From: Agrocybe praecox
Taxonomy: Eukaryota > Basidiomycota > Agaricomycetes > Agaricales > Agrocybaceae
Assembly: GCA_964017145.1 (NCBI GenBank)
Contig: OZ024846.1
Location: 868,001-932,000 of the forward strand
Length of the DNA: 64,000 nucleotides
Reading direction: 5' to 3'
Positions 52,082-62,802 of the stretch are shown here, in pieces (the first letter of the stretch is position 1; every line of letters starts with the position of its first letter). The position numbers were made by a program, and so were the translations under genes. Below the pieces are notes generated by a model. It worked only from the letters and a program-made list of their open reading frames with translations, was not told the origin of the DNA and did not search any database.

Positions 52082-53136
52082 CTAAACCGGGACTTCAAAG
52101 TTCCTGGTCTGTCCTTGGAACTTCGTCAAAGCCTTTCCGTTACCACTGTTAGTATCAATCCGATACTTCCATGGCTCTGGCTCCTTCCCTTCCACCTTGA
52201 CTTTGGCAAATAACGTCCCCGGAAGTGGTTCTGCCATTGATAATTTCGACGTCATTGGTCTGATGTCGGTTAAAGGTTCGATAAACCGTAAATGCAAGGA
52301 CGGATGTGAAACTTTGGGAGCACGTTCAAATCGCGCCAAGTAGGTCCCTAAATAATTCCTGTTTATGCTAATAAAAAGATGTTATATAAGAGTAATAACG
52401 TACCTTGATACTGATAAAATCGAAGTTTCGATACAGATGTCCGTCCCACAAATACGTCTCTGAACGTGACATGTTCTATAAGTTGTCTCGTCATGACGAT
52501 TATGTTTGTAGTCGTGCTATTGAAGGTGACAGGGAAAGGGTGTTGATAATGGTATAATACCGGGGTCTTGCCAATTTGAAAATTTGGGAGTTTAACGATG
52601 TCATCAACGAGGGGTTGGTCAATCAAGCCTTCCTCGAGTAGCAAGGGGAGGATAGATTCGGATAAATAGCTATTCTTCACCACCGAATATAGAGGCACTC
52701 TCCAAGGTCGCCAAAGATCTGGTATCATCAAGTCCCTGCCTTGGTCGAAAGAATGGACATCTTCGCATATTCGGAACCGTAATTCTCCAGAAATATCGGG
52801 GCACCCCTCCTTCCTGTGAAAGTACATAACACCCTTTGTGCCAAGCGGGAAAGCAATTTTGCGTGTGCCACTGGTGGCAAAGATGAAATCATGAAACTTG
52901 GAGTCATTCGGCATGTAGAAAGTGACTGATCTATGGCTCGAAATATCATACACGTTTTGACCAAGGGCAACGAACTTTTCCGGCCGAAGTGAAAGGATTT
53001 GGCGTTGAATTACTGGTGGAGAATCTATGGTATGGGTTGTCTTATAAAGACCCAGTTTAGAGTTGAGGATATATTCAATGAAGCAGCATACACACTGGTA
53101 CTGGTGAGGAAGCGTCTGGATGGGACGTAGTCTCAT
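52082..53136 (-). CDS. Hypothetical protein (agaricomycete-specific), 5' end uncertain
   Basis: I do not recognise a domain. The main exon runs from an in-frame ATG at 53136 through KTTHTIDSPPVIQRQIL, FVALGQNVYDISSHRSVTFY, MYFHRKEGCPDISGELRFRI and WRPWRVPLYSVVKNSYLSES to SKLRFYQYQ. An intron with a GTACGT donor joins in frame to GTYLARFERAPKVSHPSLHL, ending at 52082 with GQTRNFEVPV. A second open segment upstream (53353-53140) in another frame (residues such as FRFPLPNVAGALRYRCLGDL) may be a 5' exon, so the true start may lie further right. The product looks soluble. It sits between the decayed transposon and the first NLR gene. Confidence 0.5.
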
Positions 53137-53676
53137 GAACCAGAGGGAATGGTACGCTCTTCGACGCCAAATCCCCTAAACATCGATATCGTAGTGCTCC
53201 AGCGACGTTTGGCAAGGGAAAACGGAATACGCCACACCGTTTGAGCATGCAGAAGTTTGAGCAGACACGGTCACGACGCGGTCGAAACAAGAAGAAAATA
53301 CAGCCCAACTTCCTCATGGTTAAGGTTCCAGCACAGCCACTGACGTACATCACTGTTTCTGTAATGAGTATGTCACACTCTCAATCACAGTAATCGTCTT
53401 CTTAAGCTTTCCAAATACCCATATCCTCAACTGGTCGCCCTAACCATCCTCAACGCACACCCTCCAATGTTCGGCCAGCCTTGACCCAAAGAACCCGATG
53501 AACCGCCCCAAGCCCATAAACACCTCTCATCCCGCAGCCGCATGTCTAGTACGATGAACTTTCATACGCCCCCCTACCCTCGGCGGGCCTCAACAGTGGG
53601 GCGATGAAGAAAAACGCCTTGTAAAAATTTGGCTATGTCAACGAACAGCTTCGAGACGCTTTGCGCTTTGGCAGTG
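53137..53676. other. Interval between hypothetical gene and first NLR unit
   Basis: May hold a 5' exon of the upstream minus-strand gene (see its entry). Otherwise no gene; the last part is C-rich upstream sequence. Confidence 0.35.
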
Positions 53677-53680
53677 AAGA

Positions 53681-53688
53681 TATAAATA
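53681..53688 (+). promoter_or_regulatory. Putative TATA box of NLR gene 1
   Basis: TATAAATA, 161 bp before the ATG, in a block conserved at the second NLR gene (59739-59746). Confidence 0.5.
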
Positions 53689-53841
53689 CATGCTGCGTGG
53701 CCAATGCATGGCTTGTATGTATATTTAGGGTTTCGAAGGTTTGCATAGCGGTTGCTCCGTCACTTTCCTTGCTTTCCCTCATCAGCTGGCATCCGGGATT
53801 TGATTTGTCGCTTTCTCTCGAATATCGGCTTCTCAGTAGGG

Positions 53842-56330
53842 ATGGGCGACAATCGGCGTGTTATCAACAATACTCCCTTAATAGCTGGCAATAACAATTT
53901 CTTCGGTGGCGGTACATATAACCAGTACAATATAACAAATGACGGACGAAAATGTGAGCATTAAAGATTCAAGGTACATACTACCACCGAGATCTAACTA
54001 TCCACAGCGCCATTCGACATCCTGAGGGAGGCTACAGCGCCAAACGCTTTGCACAATTCGAATGCCGAGTTCGACCGCCCAAAATGCCATCCGAATACCC
54101 GTATCGCTGTCCTGGAGAAAATCATGAACTGGGCCCAACGTTGCGACAGGGAAACTTGGGACAACTGCATCATGTGGCTGACCGGCGCTGCAGGAGCGGG
54201 AAAATCAGCCATCGCAAAGTCATTTATCGAAATGTGTCTTCTCAGCAAGCTAGTCCTCGCGACTTTTATTTTCTGGAGATCCGATGGAACGAGGAACCAC
54301 GCAGGCGCGTTCGTAGCAACGATTGCATACCAGATCTATCAAAAAATTCCGGCCACTCAAAGGGAGATACTCTCTGCGATTGAGGCTGACCCTTTGATTT
54401 TGACGCAGGGATTGGAGGATCAGTTTACCCACCTAGTCATTAAGCCCCTTCAAAATGTTTGCTATTCAGGAATTTCATCTCCTTTGGGTTCCTGGCGGGT
54501 CATCGTTATAGACGGTCTCGACGAATGTGGTGACGGGGTTTTGCAGGCTAGGATTCTGCACATGATAACAGACGCAATTCGAACATTCGAACTACCCATT
54601 CAATTTCTCATCGCCAGTCGTCCTGAGCATGAGATCAATCTGGCATTTAGATCCAAAGAGATGGATGGGCTATTTTCACGGCTTTATCTTGACGATACAT
54701 TCCATCCTGACAACGACATACGCAGATTTCTCAGAGACGGTTTAAAGAAAATCAAAAGGAACCATCCATTTAAATCTCTAATCCCTGTTTCTTGGCCATC
54801 CAACGAAATTCTGGAAGAAATCGTCAGAAAGTCGTCCGGGCAATTCATTTATGCTGCAACGGTATTTCGGTATTGCCAATCCACAAGGTATCGACCCGAT
54901 CATCGTCTCGATGTGGTGAATAATCTACGACCGGCGAAAGGTGACCTACCTTTTGCGCAGCTAGATGCGCTATATACAATGATTCTCAACTCTGCTGCAG
55001 ATACAGAACATGTGCTCTATATGCTTAGTATCTACTCACATGGTGTACTATACGGGGGTTACGCCGGTGATTTCGACATATCTACATTTATGTCATTGGA
55101 ACCGGGGGAGCTCGAGATTCTGGTCTGTGATCTAGGAGCCATTGTCTCTATCGAGAAGGCCTTCTCTGAACAGTTTGACAGGGATGTGGAGGTTGTGAAA
55201 ATCCTACACACTTCACTTCACGACTTCCTTCTCGACCCCATGAGGTTCAGAGATCATTTCCTTGACATTGATGCATACAGATCAGAGCATATTGCAAATA
55301 TAATTCAATATGTGATCAAAGGTAAGAGTGTTCTCAGAAATTATTGAACATCTGAAACTAAAATTTCCCAGATCATCGGAGAAATAGAATTTTCACTTTT
55401 GATGACTTCATTGAAAGGGAATTTCCGCTATGCCAGAGCTCACCTTCGCTGATCAATATTGCCGAGAAGTTTTTATTTCTTGACCTTTTATTGGATGAAA
55501 TAGATCTCCACAAGGAAATTGGTGTTGCTCATTATCATCGCCCTATGGACCTCCGAAAATTTATATTTTGGTTCTGGCTTCCATTCTGTGCACGCATGGT
55601 AAGGAAAAAAATCTTCATTTGGTATTAAAAAACTTAAAATTTCACGTAGGCCCCTTTGGATGACCGCTGGGATGTAATAGAGAAAAAGCATCAAGGATAT
55701 ATGGAACAGCTATTTTCGTCTCAGCTGCTGTACTATTACAAGAGTGACAAGGCGATCTTGCTCTTATGCGTCGCATGTCACGTGGGGAACGACATGTTTG
55801 TACCAATCGTTCCCCCCGTCGACCTAAATCAATATCCCATTCTCGGGACACCCGATCATGATATGCTTTATCTTTTCGAATCCTTCGCGCTCGAGGACGG
55901 ACGGCAATATTTGCAGCATTTTCGGCACTTTCTACAGCACCCAGACCAATCAGGCAGCTACGCTATAGGCCCTTCAGCCTATGCAACGGCAGCCTTAAAT
56001 TGTGTAAAGACACTTCAACAACTTGTTGCACCTTCAACTCGGAATTGGGACAACGGAGATGAAGACGAACTGTTGACCACACTTACCATTGACAATGGAC
56101 GATGGACATTTAACTCCGACTCACATTACACAATATTTATACTGCTCGGTTATATAATCTTCTTCCTTCCTAGAGCCGCATTTTATGAACCACTTTTTCA
56201 ACACTGCCAACAGCAAACCTTTCTGAGTGTGCGGCTGACCACTGCATATCCCATTCGTACCGCCCTCATACGACAAAAAATGAAGGATTATTTGGAGCGA
56301 GTTCGAGCCAGTGCGCTAAGAAGTCTGTGA
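53842..56330 (+). CDS. NACHT-domain STAND/NLR-type protein 1 (no C-terminal repeats)
   Basis: Four exons (53842-53953, 54008-55321, 55372-55598, 55650-56330), 777 residues, all in frame. Residues 1-37 form a short Asn/Gly-rich leader (LIAGNNNFFGGGTYNQYN). Next come CHPNTRIAVLEKIMNWAQRC, Walker A GAAGAGKSAI (about 88-97), Walker B VIVIDGLDEC (DGLDE), and a sensor-like FLIASRPEHEI. A winged-helix-like region follows (ILEEIVRKSSGQFIYAATVF, LDALYTMILNSA, KILHTSLHDFLLDPMR). After NACHT a helical region with PLDDRWDVIEKKHQGYMEQL and ARAAFYEPLF-like sequence ends at RASALRSL. No WD40, TPR or ankyrin repeats follow, so it lacks a classical sensor domain. Family role: nucleotide-dependent switch in fungal innate immunity or allorecognition. 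Its ligand is unknown. Confidence 0.88.
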
Positions 56331-56875
56331 GAGAGTAGGGTAACAGAGATGATTTTCTACATGGACCCATGCACGTACAATAAAATTTCTGCAAATAAGA
56401 ACACGCGGCTAACATATTTAGACGTCGAGGTTGCAGAATTTTTTTTTTTTTCCCAAACTAGTCGCTGGACGTGGCACTTCGACTCTAACGAGATTTGGTT
56501 CCTATGATTGCAAAATATATGTATAGGCGTAAAACATAGAAAATCTCAATATATATATTATCTACTTGAAAGCAAGCATGACATATAGTACACAGCGAGG
56601 AAATTTCTTTGCACTAGAACGCACAGAGTTCCGTGTGCTCACTGGCAGCGCATCCACGAGGCGCTCTTTCGCTTCTTCGACGTTGAACGAATCCAGATCG
56701 AACAGAGATGGGGGTTTCCTAAGTGGTACGGTTAATGTCGGAAATATTGGCTTTAAATATTAGTGATGAAAAAGATTGCACAGAATAAAAACAAGACCGT
56801 TTTCTCTGCTCAAATCTAAACAGCAAGCATAGCAATAGGAAAATACAAACCCGAGAAAAGAAAAAAGTTGATATA
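56331..56875. other. 3' flank of NLR 1 and intergenic
   Basis: The first part, to about 56606, is duplicated after NLR 2. The rest, about 270 bp up to the minus-strand gene stop, shows nothing else. Confidence 0.5.
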
Positions 56876-58324
56876 TCAGGCGTCCGCGTCATTTTTGTCG
56901 CTGTCATCTTCATCAGATACACCACTCCTCTTCAGAATCTTATTCACCGCCTCTTGCTGGAGCTTCCGCGCATATATTCTGCCCTCGCTCATCCTATCCA
57001 ACTCCATTTTAATGCTCTTCAAATGGACCTCCACGGGAATACTGTTGAGCAGGTTCGGAGTGGCTACCCTTTCCCTCATATCCTCCATATCTTCACGCAT
57101 GCCTCGGAGAGTTTGCAAGGCAGCAGCGACGTGAGCCAGAGCCTGCTTCCTGTACTCTCCAAGTCCCTCGAGCAGCTCGAGATGGTTTTCGAAGCTTCTT
57201 TTCATTTTTCTATTCCCGCCTACACGGGTCCATAATTCGCTTAGCAACTTCTCATGGTCTGCCGATGTCGTAGCGTCTTCCCGGGAGGTGATCTCATGAA
57301 TGGTAGCGGGACGTTCTTCGAGAGTATCGAGGTTCTGGAGATTTATCTCTGCCTCTACGATCAGACGCTGCATGTTGAAGAAGAGGACGTCCATCGCCTC
57401 TCCGAATGTTTTGTCACGATTTTGTCAACACTTTTTTAGGAGAACCCCAGGGGACAATAGCGGATAATACGGATGGCTTGTTGGCCTGCGCTTCTTCGAT
57501 TGAACGGAGGGCATGATCATTCATAGCTATAACACTTTTATTGAGGTTAGGGCTGATATATGGTCGAACATCAAGTATCAGACTTACTTGTCAACGGCTC
57601 CTCCAACTCTCGAGGTTAATATCTGAAGTCCACGTCCAGTCTTCTTCGCGTCATCGACAAAGACGACGTAAGACTATCTCTGGCTTTTAAATTGCTAATT
57701 CTAACGAGAGTAACCAAATCCGTGGTCGCCATTTCCGCTTGCTTGATTTCCAGAGACAACGCTGAGCCACCGATAGAGCCACCCATGAGCTGCTCGAACG
57801 TCTTACTCTGTTGATCCATCAACCTTGGATAATCCGCTCATTGTGAACACTTCCCAACGGTCTTCACTTTCCCGCACATTGCCAATCTAGACTAGATATT
57901 CCAGGAAGGATGCAAACCGGTGAGAGAGCCTCGTGCACCGACTTCGATACGCGGCCTGATGCTACTGCTAGGAGCCATATGCCGAATAAGATCGCTAAAG
58001 GCCAACGCAGCATATGGATTGCTCGCGAGAACACATCCAGCGCATAGCTCCTGGCGAAGTGGGCTCCTTTTACAGTCCCATTGATCACATCCTCTTGGGA
58101 AATCGTAGGTCTGTCTTCTGACTTTATACGGGAATGGGTGAGTTTCCCATTTGGCGTCGATGAGATTGCAGAGCTCTGTCTGCTTTCTTTATTCCCAAAA
58201 CGCGCAGTTGCCTTTCGTCGCTTACGCAAGGATGGCGGCGGTGTCTTTGCCACTCCTGCGTAGGTTGATGCTCTGAATGCTGCCCGTCTCTCGCGTGCAA
58301 GCTTTTCTCACTAGTAGCCGTCAT
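56876..58324 (-). pseudogene. Conserved membrane/coiled-coil protein gene with apparent frameshifts
   Basis: The product is recognisable as an agaricomycete conserved hypothetical. It has a basic Ser-rich start (STYAGVAKTPPPSLRKRRKA), one membrane helix (MLRWPLAILFGIWLLAVASG), then SPVCILPGISSLDWQCAGK. Coiled-coil helices follow (FVDDAKKTGRGLQILTSRVG; ALRSIEEAQANK), then a long helical C-terminal part (MDVLFFNMQRLIVEAEINLQ, KQALAHVAAALQTLRGMRED, VEVHLKSIKMELDRMSEGRI) ending in an acidic tail. Two places do not join: around 57405-57440, next to an A6 run and an A4 run, a one-base shift is needed between KKVLTKS and TFGEAMDV. At the 5' end the frame of ATG 58324 disagrees with the frame of RERRAAFRASTYAGV. 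Sequencing errors or missed introns remain possible. It is single-copy, between the two NLR units. Confidence 0.55.
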
Positions 58325-59734
58325 GATGACGAAGGTGTGTGCATCACTGGGTGGGAGTTTAATATTTAATGACAAAGAGATGCGTTGAGGCCAAAGAGAG
58401 GGGTCGTGATAGGATGGTTAGGCACAAGGAAGCGGGGGATGCACGATGTCTTGCGCTTTCCGAGTCCTGCCAGAAAAATGAAGGAGGTAAAGACAAGAAT
58501 GCGGGAAACGAAGAAAAGGAGGGACGTACAATATCGGCCCCAGTAATAACCGGCAGCTAAACCTCGCACCATCCAACAGATCTAGATAGCGCTGCGCTAA
58601 AACGTTGACGCTGAGCGTTCAAACGCGGTCCAGATAGTGGAGAACGAGACGAGTGGATCTATTAGGGAGGGAAGGTAAGCTGTGTCCGTCGCCGGGATGC
58701 GAGGGCAATGACGCTAGGAAACTTCGAAGACGAGTTGAACGGTGGAGTGCCAGGCAGCAGAAGGGATCCAAAGAGCTGACATTTATTATCCTGCACTGTT
58801 GGAGTCTTCGATGAAAGAGAGAGGAAAGTTGAGAAGCTAGGATCTAGAGGAAGAAAAAGGTGGGTATCATGGTATTACATTCGAAACATTGCGTCGCGTT
58901 CTTATCACATACATCGTGCTTGAAAAGTTTATGAAGACCAAGAAAGACTCATACATAAACTGGAAGGTCGCGTCAGTGTCAAGATCTCGGTCAGAGAAAT
59001 GTAGAGCTCCGTTTCAAAGTCAGCCCTGACAAGGCCTCTGCTCCGACTTCTCTCATCGACTAATGAGGTCGTCTTTCTCTCTATCTATTTTTTCTTAAGG
59101 CTTATATTAGCATCTGTGCTGTGTTTACCCATTCCTAACAATCTTGGTACTTGCTATCAAACCCCGACTCCGAATACAAGGATCCTCAAATTCCTGGCAA
59201 TTCTTTTTTTTCCACCGCCTCTGGTTCCAACTACGTTGCAGTACTGGGGCATTTATACATCCAAGCATTACGTTTAACGTTCACCAGTTCACGATAAATA
59301 TCTGAACATCGCCTTTCTCGAATGAGAAGTCGAAATCGCAGTCGAAGACAAAATGCCGCGGCCCCGAGACTCGCGAGGGACGATAAGGGCTGACCGAGAG
59401 CATCGTGCCAATGTGAATTGGGTGCGGGTAGGGTAGAGTACTTGCTCCTGTGGGCTTGGAGGACCTTCATTGATGTCGAGTGTGGGTGTCTCATTGACCG
59501 CTGAATGACTGTATGCTCTCTCATTTTAGTTGATTGTTTAAACGCCTACCGAGACTCGGATAACAGTCTGTCACCCTGAATCTATCCGCTTACATATGGA
59601 TAGAGCAATTGGAATTTGGTCGCCGTCGTACTAGTAACACATTCTCTTTTATTCATGGCTGTGGTATGCATGCTCTGGTTGTATCCCTCCGTTATTAAAA
59701 GGCAGCGCAGAGATTCCATATACAACATAGGTGA
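58325..59734. other. Long intergenic region before second NLR unit
   Basis: About 1.4 kb without a convincing gene; short open frames in both strands have no domain. It includes the presumed promoter of the minus-strand membrane-protein gene, and a Pro-rich-looking minus frame that is only the antisense of the minisatellite further on. Confidence 0.4.
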
Positions 59735-59738
59735 AGAA

Positions 59739-59746
59739 TATAAATA
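59739..59746 (+). promoter_or_regulatory. Putative TATA box of NLR gene 2
   Basis: TATAAATA in the conserved upstream block shared with NLR gene 1. It is 116 bp before the proposed ATG. Confidence 0.5.
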
Positions 59747-59854
59747 CATGCTGTGTGGTCAATGCATGGCTTGTATATATATATATAGGGTTTCGAAGGT
59801 TTGAATGACGGTCGCTGCGACACTTTCCTTCCTTTCCCTCATCAGAGAGCGTCC

Positions 59855-62664
59855 ATGATCCGACTTGTTGCTTTTTTCGCGAATCTCTGCTCACCCGCAG
59901 GAGGGACGGAGGACAGTCCACTCGCAACGGAGGACAGTCCACTCGCAGCGGAGGACAGTCCACTCGCAGCGGAGGACAGTCCACTCGCAGCGGAGGACAA
60001 TCCACTCGCAACGGAGGACAATCCACTCGCAGTAGGGACGAAGGCCAGTCCACTAGCAGCGCAGGGCAATCCACTCGCAGTAGGGACGAAGGACAATCAG
60101 CATGTTATCAACAACAATCCCTTTATATCTGGCCACAACGTCCTCGTGACCGGTGGTACATTTAACCAACATAATGTGGCAAGTAACGGACGAAAATGTG
60201 AGTAATGAAGATTCAAGGTACATACTACCACCGAGATCTAACTATCCGCAGCGCCATTCGACATCCTGAGGGAGGCTACAGCGCCAAACGCGTTGCACGA
60301 TTCGAATGCCGAGTTCGACCGCCCAAAATGCCATCCGAATACCCGTGGGGCTGTCCTGAAGAGGATCATGAACTGGGCCCAACGTTGCGACAGGGAAACT
60401 TGGAACAACTACATCATGTGGCTGACCGGCGCTGCAGGAGCGGGAAAATCAGCCATCACAAAGTCATTTATCGAAATGTGTCTTCTCAACAAGCTCGTTC
60501 TCGCGACTTTCATTTTCTGGAGATCCGATGGAACGAGGAACCACGCAGGCGCGTTCGTAGCAACGATTGCATACCAGATCTATCAGAACATCCCGGCCAC
60601 TCAAAGCGAGATACTCTCCACGATTGAGGCGGACCCCTTGATTTTGACGAAGGGGTTGGAGGATCAGTTTACTCACCTAGTCATGAAGCCCCTTCAAAAT
60701 GTTTGCGGTTCAGGAATTTCATCTCCTGTGGGTTCCTGGCGGGTCATTGTCATAGACGGTCTCGACGAATGTGGTGATGGAGTTTTGCAGGCTAGGATTC
60801 TGCGCATGATAGCAGACGCAATTCGAACATTCAAACTACCCATTCTATTTCTCATCGCCAGTCGCCCTGAGCATGAGATCAATCTGGCATTTCGATCCAA
60901 GAAAATGGAAGGGCTATTTTCACGAGTTTACCTTGACGACACATTCCATCCCGACGACGACATTCGCACATTTCTCAAAGACGGTTTTGAGCAAATCAAA
61001 GTGAATCATCCATTTAAATCTCTAATCCCTGCTTCTTGGCCATCTGACGTCATTCTGGAAGAAATCGTCAGAAAGTCATCCGGGCAATTCATTTATGCAG
61101 CTACGGTATTTCGCTATTGCCAATCCACAAAACATCGACCCGATCACCGTCTCGATGTGGTGAATAATCTACGACCGGCGAAAGGTGACCTACCCTTTGC
61201 GCAGCTGGATGCGCTATATACAATGATCCTCAACTCCGTCGCAGATATAGAGTATGTGCTATATATGTTAAGTATCTACTCACATCGCGTATACGGGGGT
61301 GGCAGGATTGGCGTCACTGGCCGTAACTTCGACATATCTACATTTATGTCGTTGGAACCGTGGGAGCTCGAGATTCTGGTCTGTGATCTCGGGGCCATTG
61401 TCTCTATCGAGAAGGTCTTCTCTAAGCAGTTTGACAGGGAGGTGGAGGTTGTGAAAATCCTACACACTTCACTTCATGACTTCCTTCTCGATCCCATGAG
61501 GTCTGGAGACCATTTCCTTGACATTGATACATACAGGTCAGATCATATTGCAAATATAATTCAGTATGTGATCAAAGGTAAGAGTATTCCCAAAAATTGT
61601 CGAACATCTGAAACTAAATTTTCCCAGATGCTCGGAGAAATAAAATTTCCACTTTTGTTGACTTCATTGAAAGGGAATTTCCGCTATGCCAGAGCTCACC
61701 TTCGCTGATCAATATCGCCAAGAAGTTTTTCATTCTTGACCTTTTATGGGATGAAATAGATTACTGCAAGGAAATTGGTGTTCAAACTTATGGACCTCCT
61801 ATGGACCTCCGAAATTTTGTATTTTGGCACTGGCTTCCATTCTGTGCACACATGGTAAGGAAAAAAACCGTCGATTGATGTTAATAAACTTAAAATTCCA
61901 CATAGGCCCCTTTGGATGACCGCTGGGATGTAAGAGCAAAAAAGCATCAAGGATATGCGGAACGGCTATTTTCGTCTCAGCTGCCGGACTATTTCAAGGA
62001 CGACGAGGGGATCCTGCTCTTATGCGTCGCATGTCACCTGGGGAATGACATGTTTGTGCCCCGCGTCGGCCATAATCAATACTATTCCATCTTCAGAACA
62101 ATTGATTATGATACGCTTTATCTTGTCGAATCCTTCGCGCTCGAAGACAGAAAGGCTCAATATTTGCAGCATTTTCAGCAGTTTCTACAGCACTTAGACC
62201 AGTCAGGCAGCTACGCTATAGGTCCTTCAGCCTATGCAAAGGCAGCCTTAAATTGTGTAAAGAAACTTGAAGCTGCACCTTCGACGATTCTGAAATGGAA
62301 CTATGAAGATGAAGATGAAGATGAAGATGAAGATGAACTGTTGAATGCACTTACCATTGACAATGGACGATGGACATTTAACTCCGACATCTCACATCAC
62401 AAAAAATTTATGCTGCTCAGTTATATAATTTTCTTCCTTCCTAGAGCTGCATTTTATGAACCACTTTTTGTACACTGCCAACGGCAAACCTTTCTCAGCG
62501 TGGAGCTGACCACTGCATTTCCCATCCGCACCGCCCTCGTACGACAAAAGATGAAGGATTATTTGGAGCGAGTTCGAGCCAGTGCACCAGGAAGAGCCAG
62601 TGCACCAGGAAGTCTGAGAGAGCAGGGCGACAGAGATGATTTTTTCCTTCTTTTTTCAAACTAG
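59855..62664 (+). CDS. NACHT-domain STAND/NLR-type protein 2 with repeat-bearing leader
   Basis: Four exons (59855-60197, 60252-61577, 61628-61854, 61906-62664), 884 residues, same intron positions as copy 1. The first in-frame ATG gives MIRLVAFFANLCSPAGG, then 7-residue tandem units of type EDSPLAA (about residues 18-80), then the leader motif FISGHNVLVTGGTFNQHN. The NACHT core matches copy 1: GAAGAGKSAI, VIVIDGLDEC, FLIASRPEHEI. There is a four-residue insertion in the region before FDISTFMSLEP (YGGGRIGVTGRNF) and an acidic Asp/Glu repeat in the C-terminal part (residues around EDEDEDEDE). The C terminus repeats RASAPG and ends DDFFLLFSN. No WD40, TPR or ankyrin repeats. A paralogue by local duplication; both copies look translatable. 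Start choice is the main uncertainty. Confidence 0.86.
59908..60098 (+). repeat. 21-bp coding minisatellite, about nine units
   Basis: Tandem units of GGAGGACAGTCCACTCGCAGC type, each encoding seven residues (EDSPLAA). Units near the 3' end have diverged (EDNPLAV, GTKASPLAA, GTKDNQH). NLR 1 keeps just one degenerate unit at the equivalent place (…GTAGGGATGGGCGACAA…), so the array expanded in copy 2 or contracted in copy 1. Confidence 0.9.
62299..62338 (+). repeat. GATGAA hexanucleotide repeat coding Asp/Glu run in NLR 2
   Basis: Tandem GAAGAT units encode an acidic run absent or much shorter in NLR 1 (which has only GDEDE). Confidence 0.8.
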
Positions 62665-62802
62665 TCGCTGGACGTGGTACTTCGACTCTAACGAGATTTG
62701 GTTCCTATGATTGCAAATACGTGTATAGGCGTAAAACATAGAAAATCTCAATATATATATTATCTATTCGAAAGAAAGCAAGAAATATCATAAGTACACA
62801 GC

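Larger units (their letters stand above)
53677..56606 (+). repeat. NLR duplication unit 1
   Basis: Promoter, gene and 3' flank are closely similar to 59735-62802. Homology starts around the TATA-like word and ends after AGTACACAGCGAGG downstream of the gene. Confidence 0.85.
59735..62802 (+). repeat. NLR duplication unit 2
   Basis: Second copy of the unit at 53677-56606, enlarged by the leader minisatellite and a few small insertions. The 3' flank is still recognisable to about 62802. Confidence 0.85.

Noticed and set aside
59649..60096. Highly repetitive minus-strand frames (Pro-Pro-Leu-Arg-Val-Asp and Ser-Gly-Leu-Ser-Ser repeats)
   Set aside because: They are antisense readings of the 21-bp minisatellite in the first exon of NLR 2.
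59908..60098. CRISPR-like regular repeats
   Set aside because: Units are directly tandem with no spacers and lie in frame in a eukaryotic coding exon.
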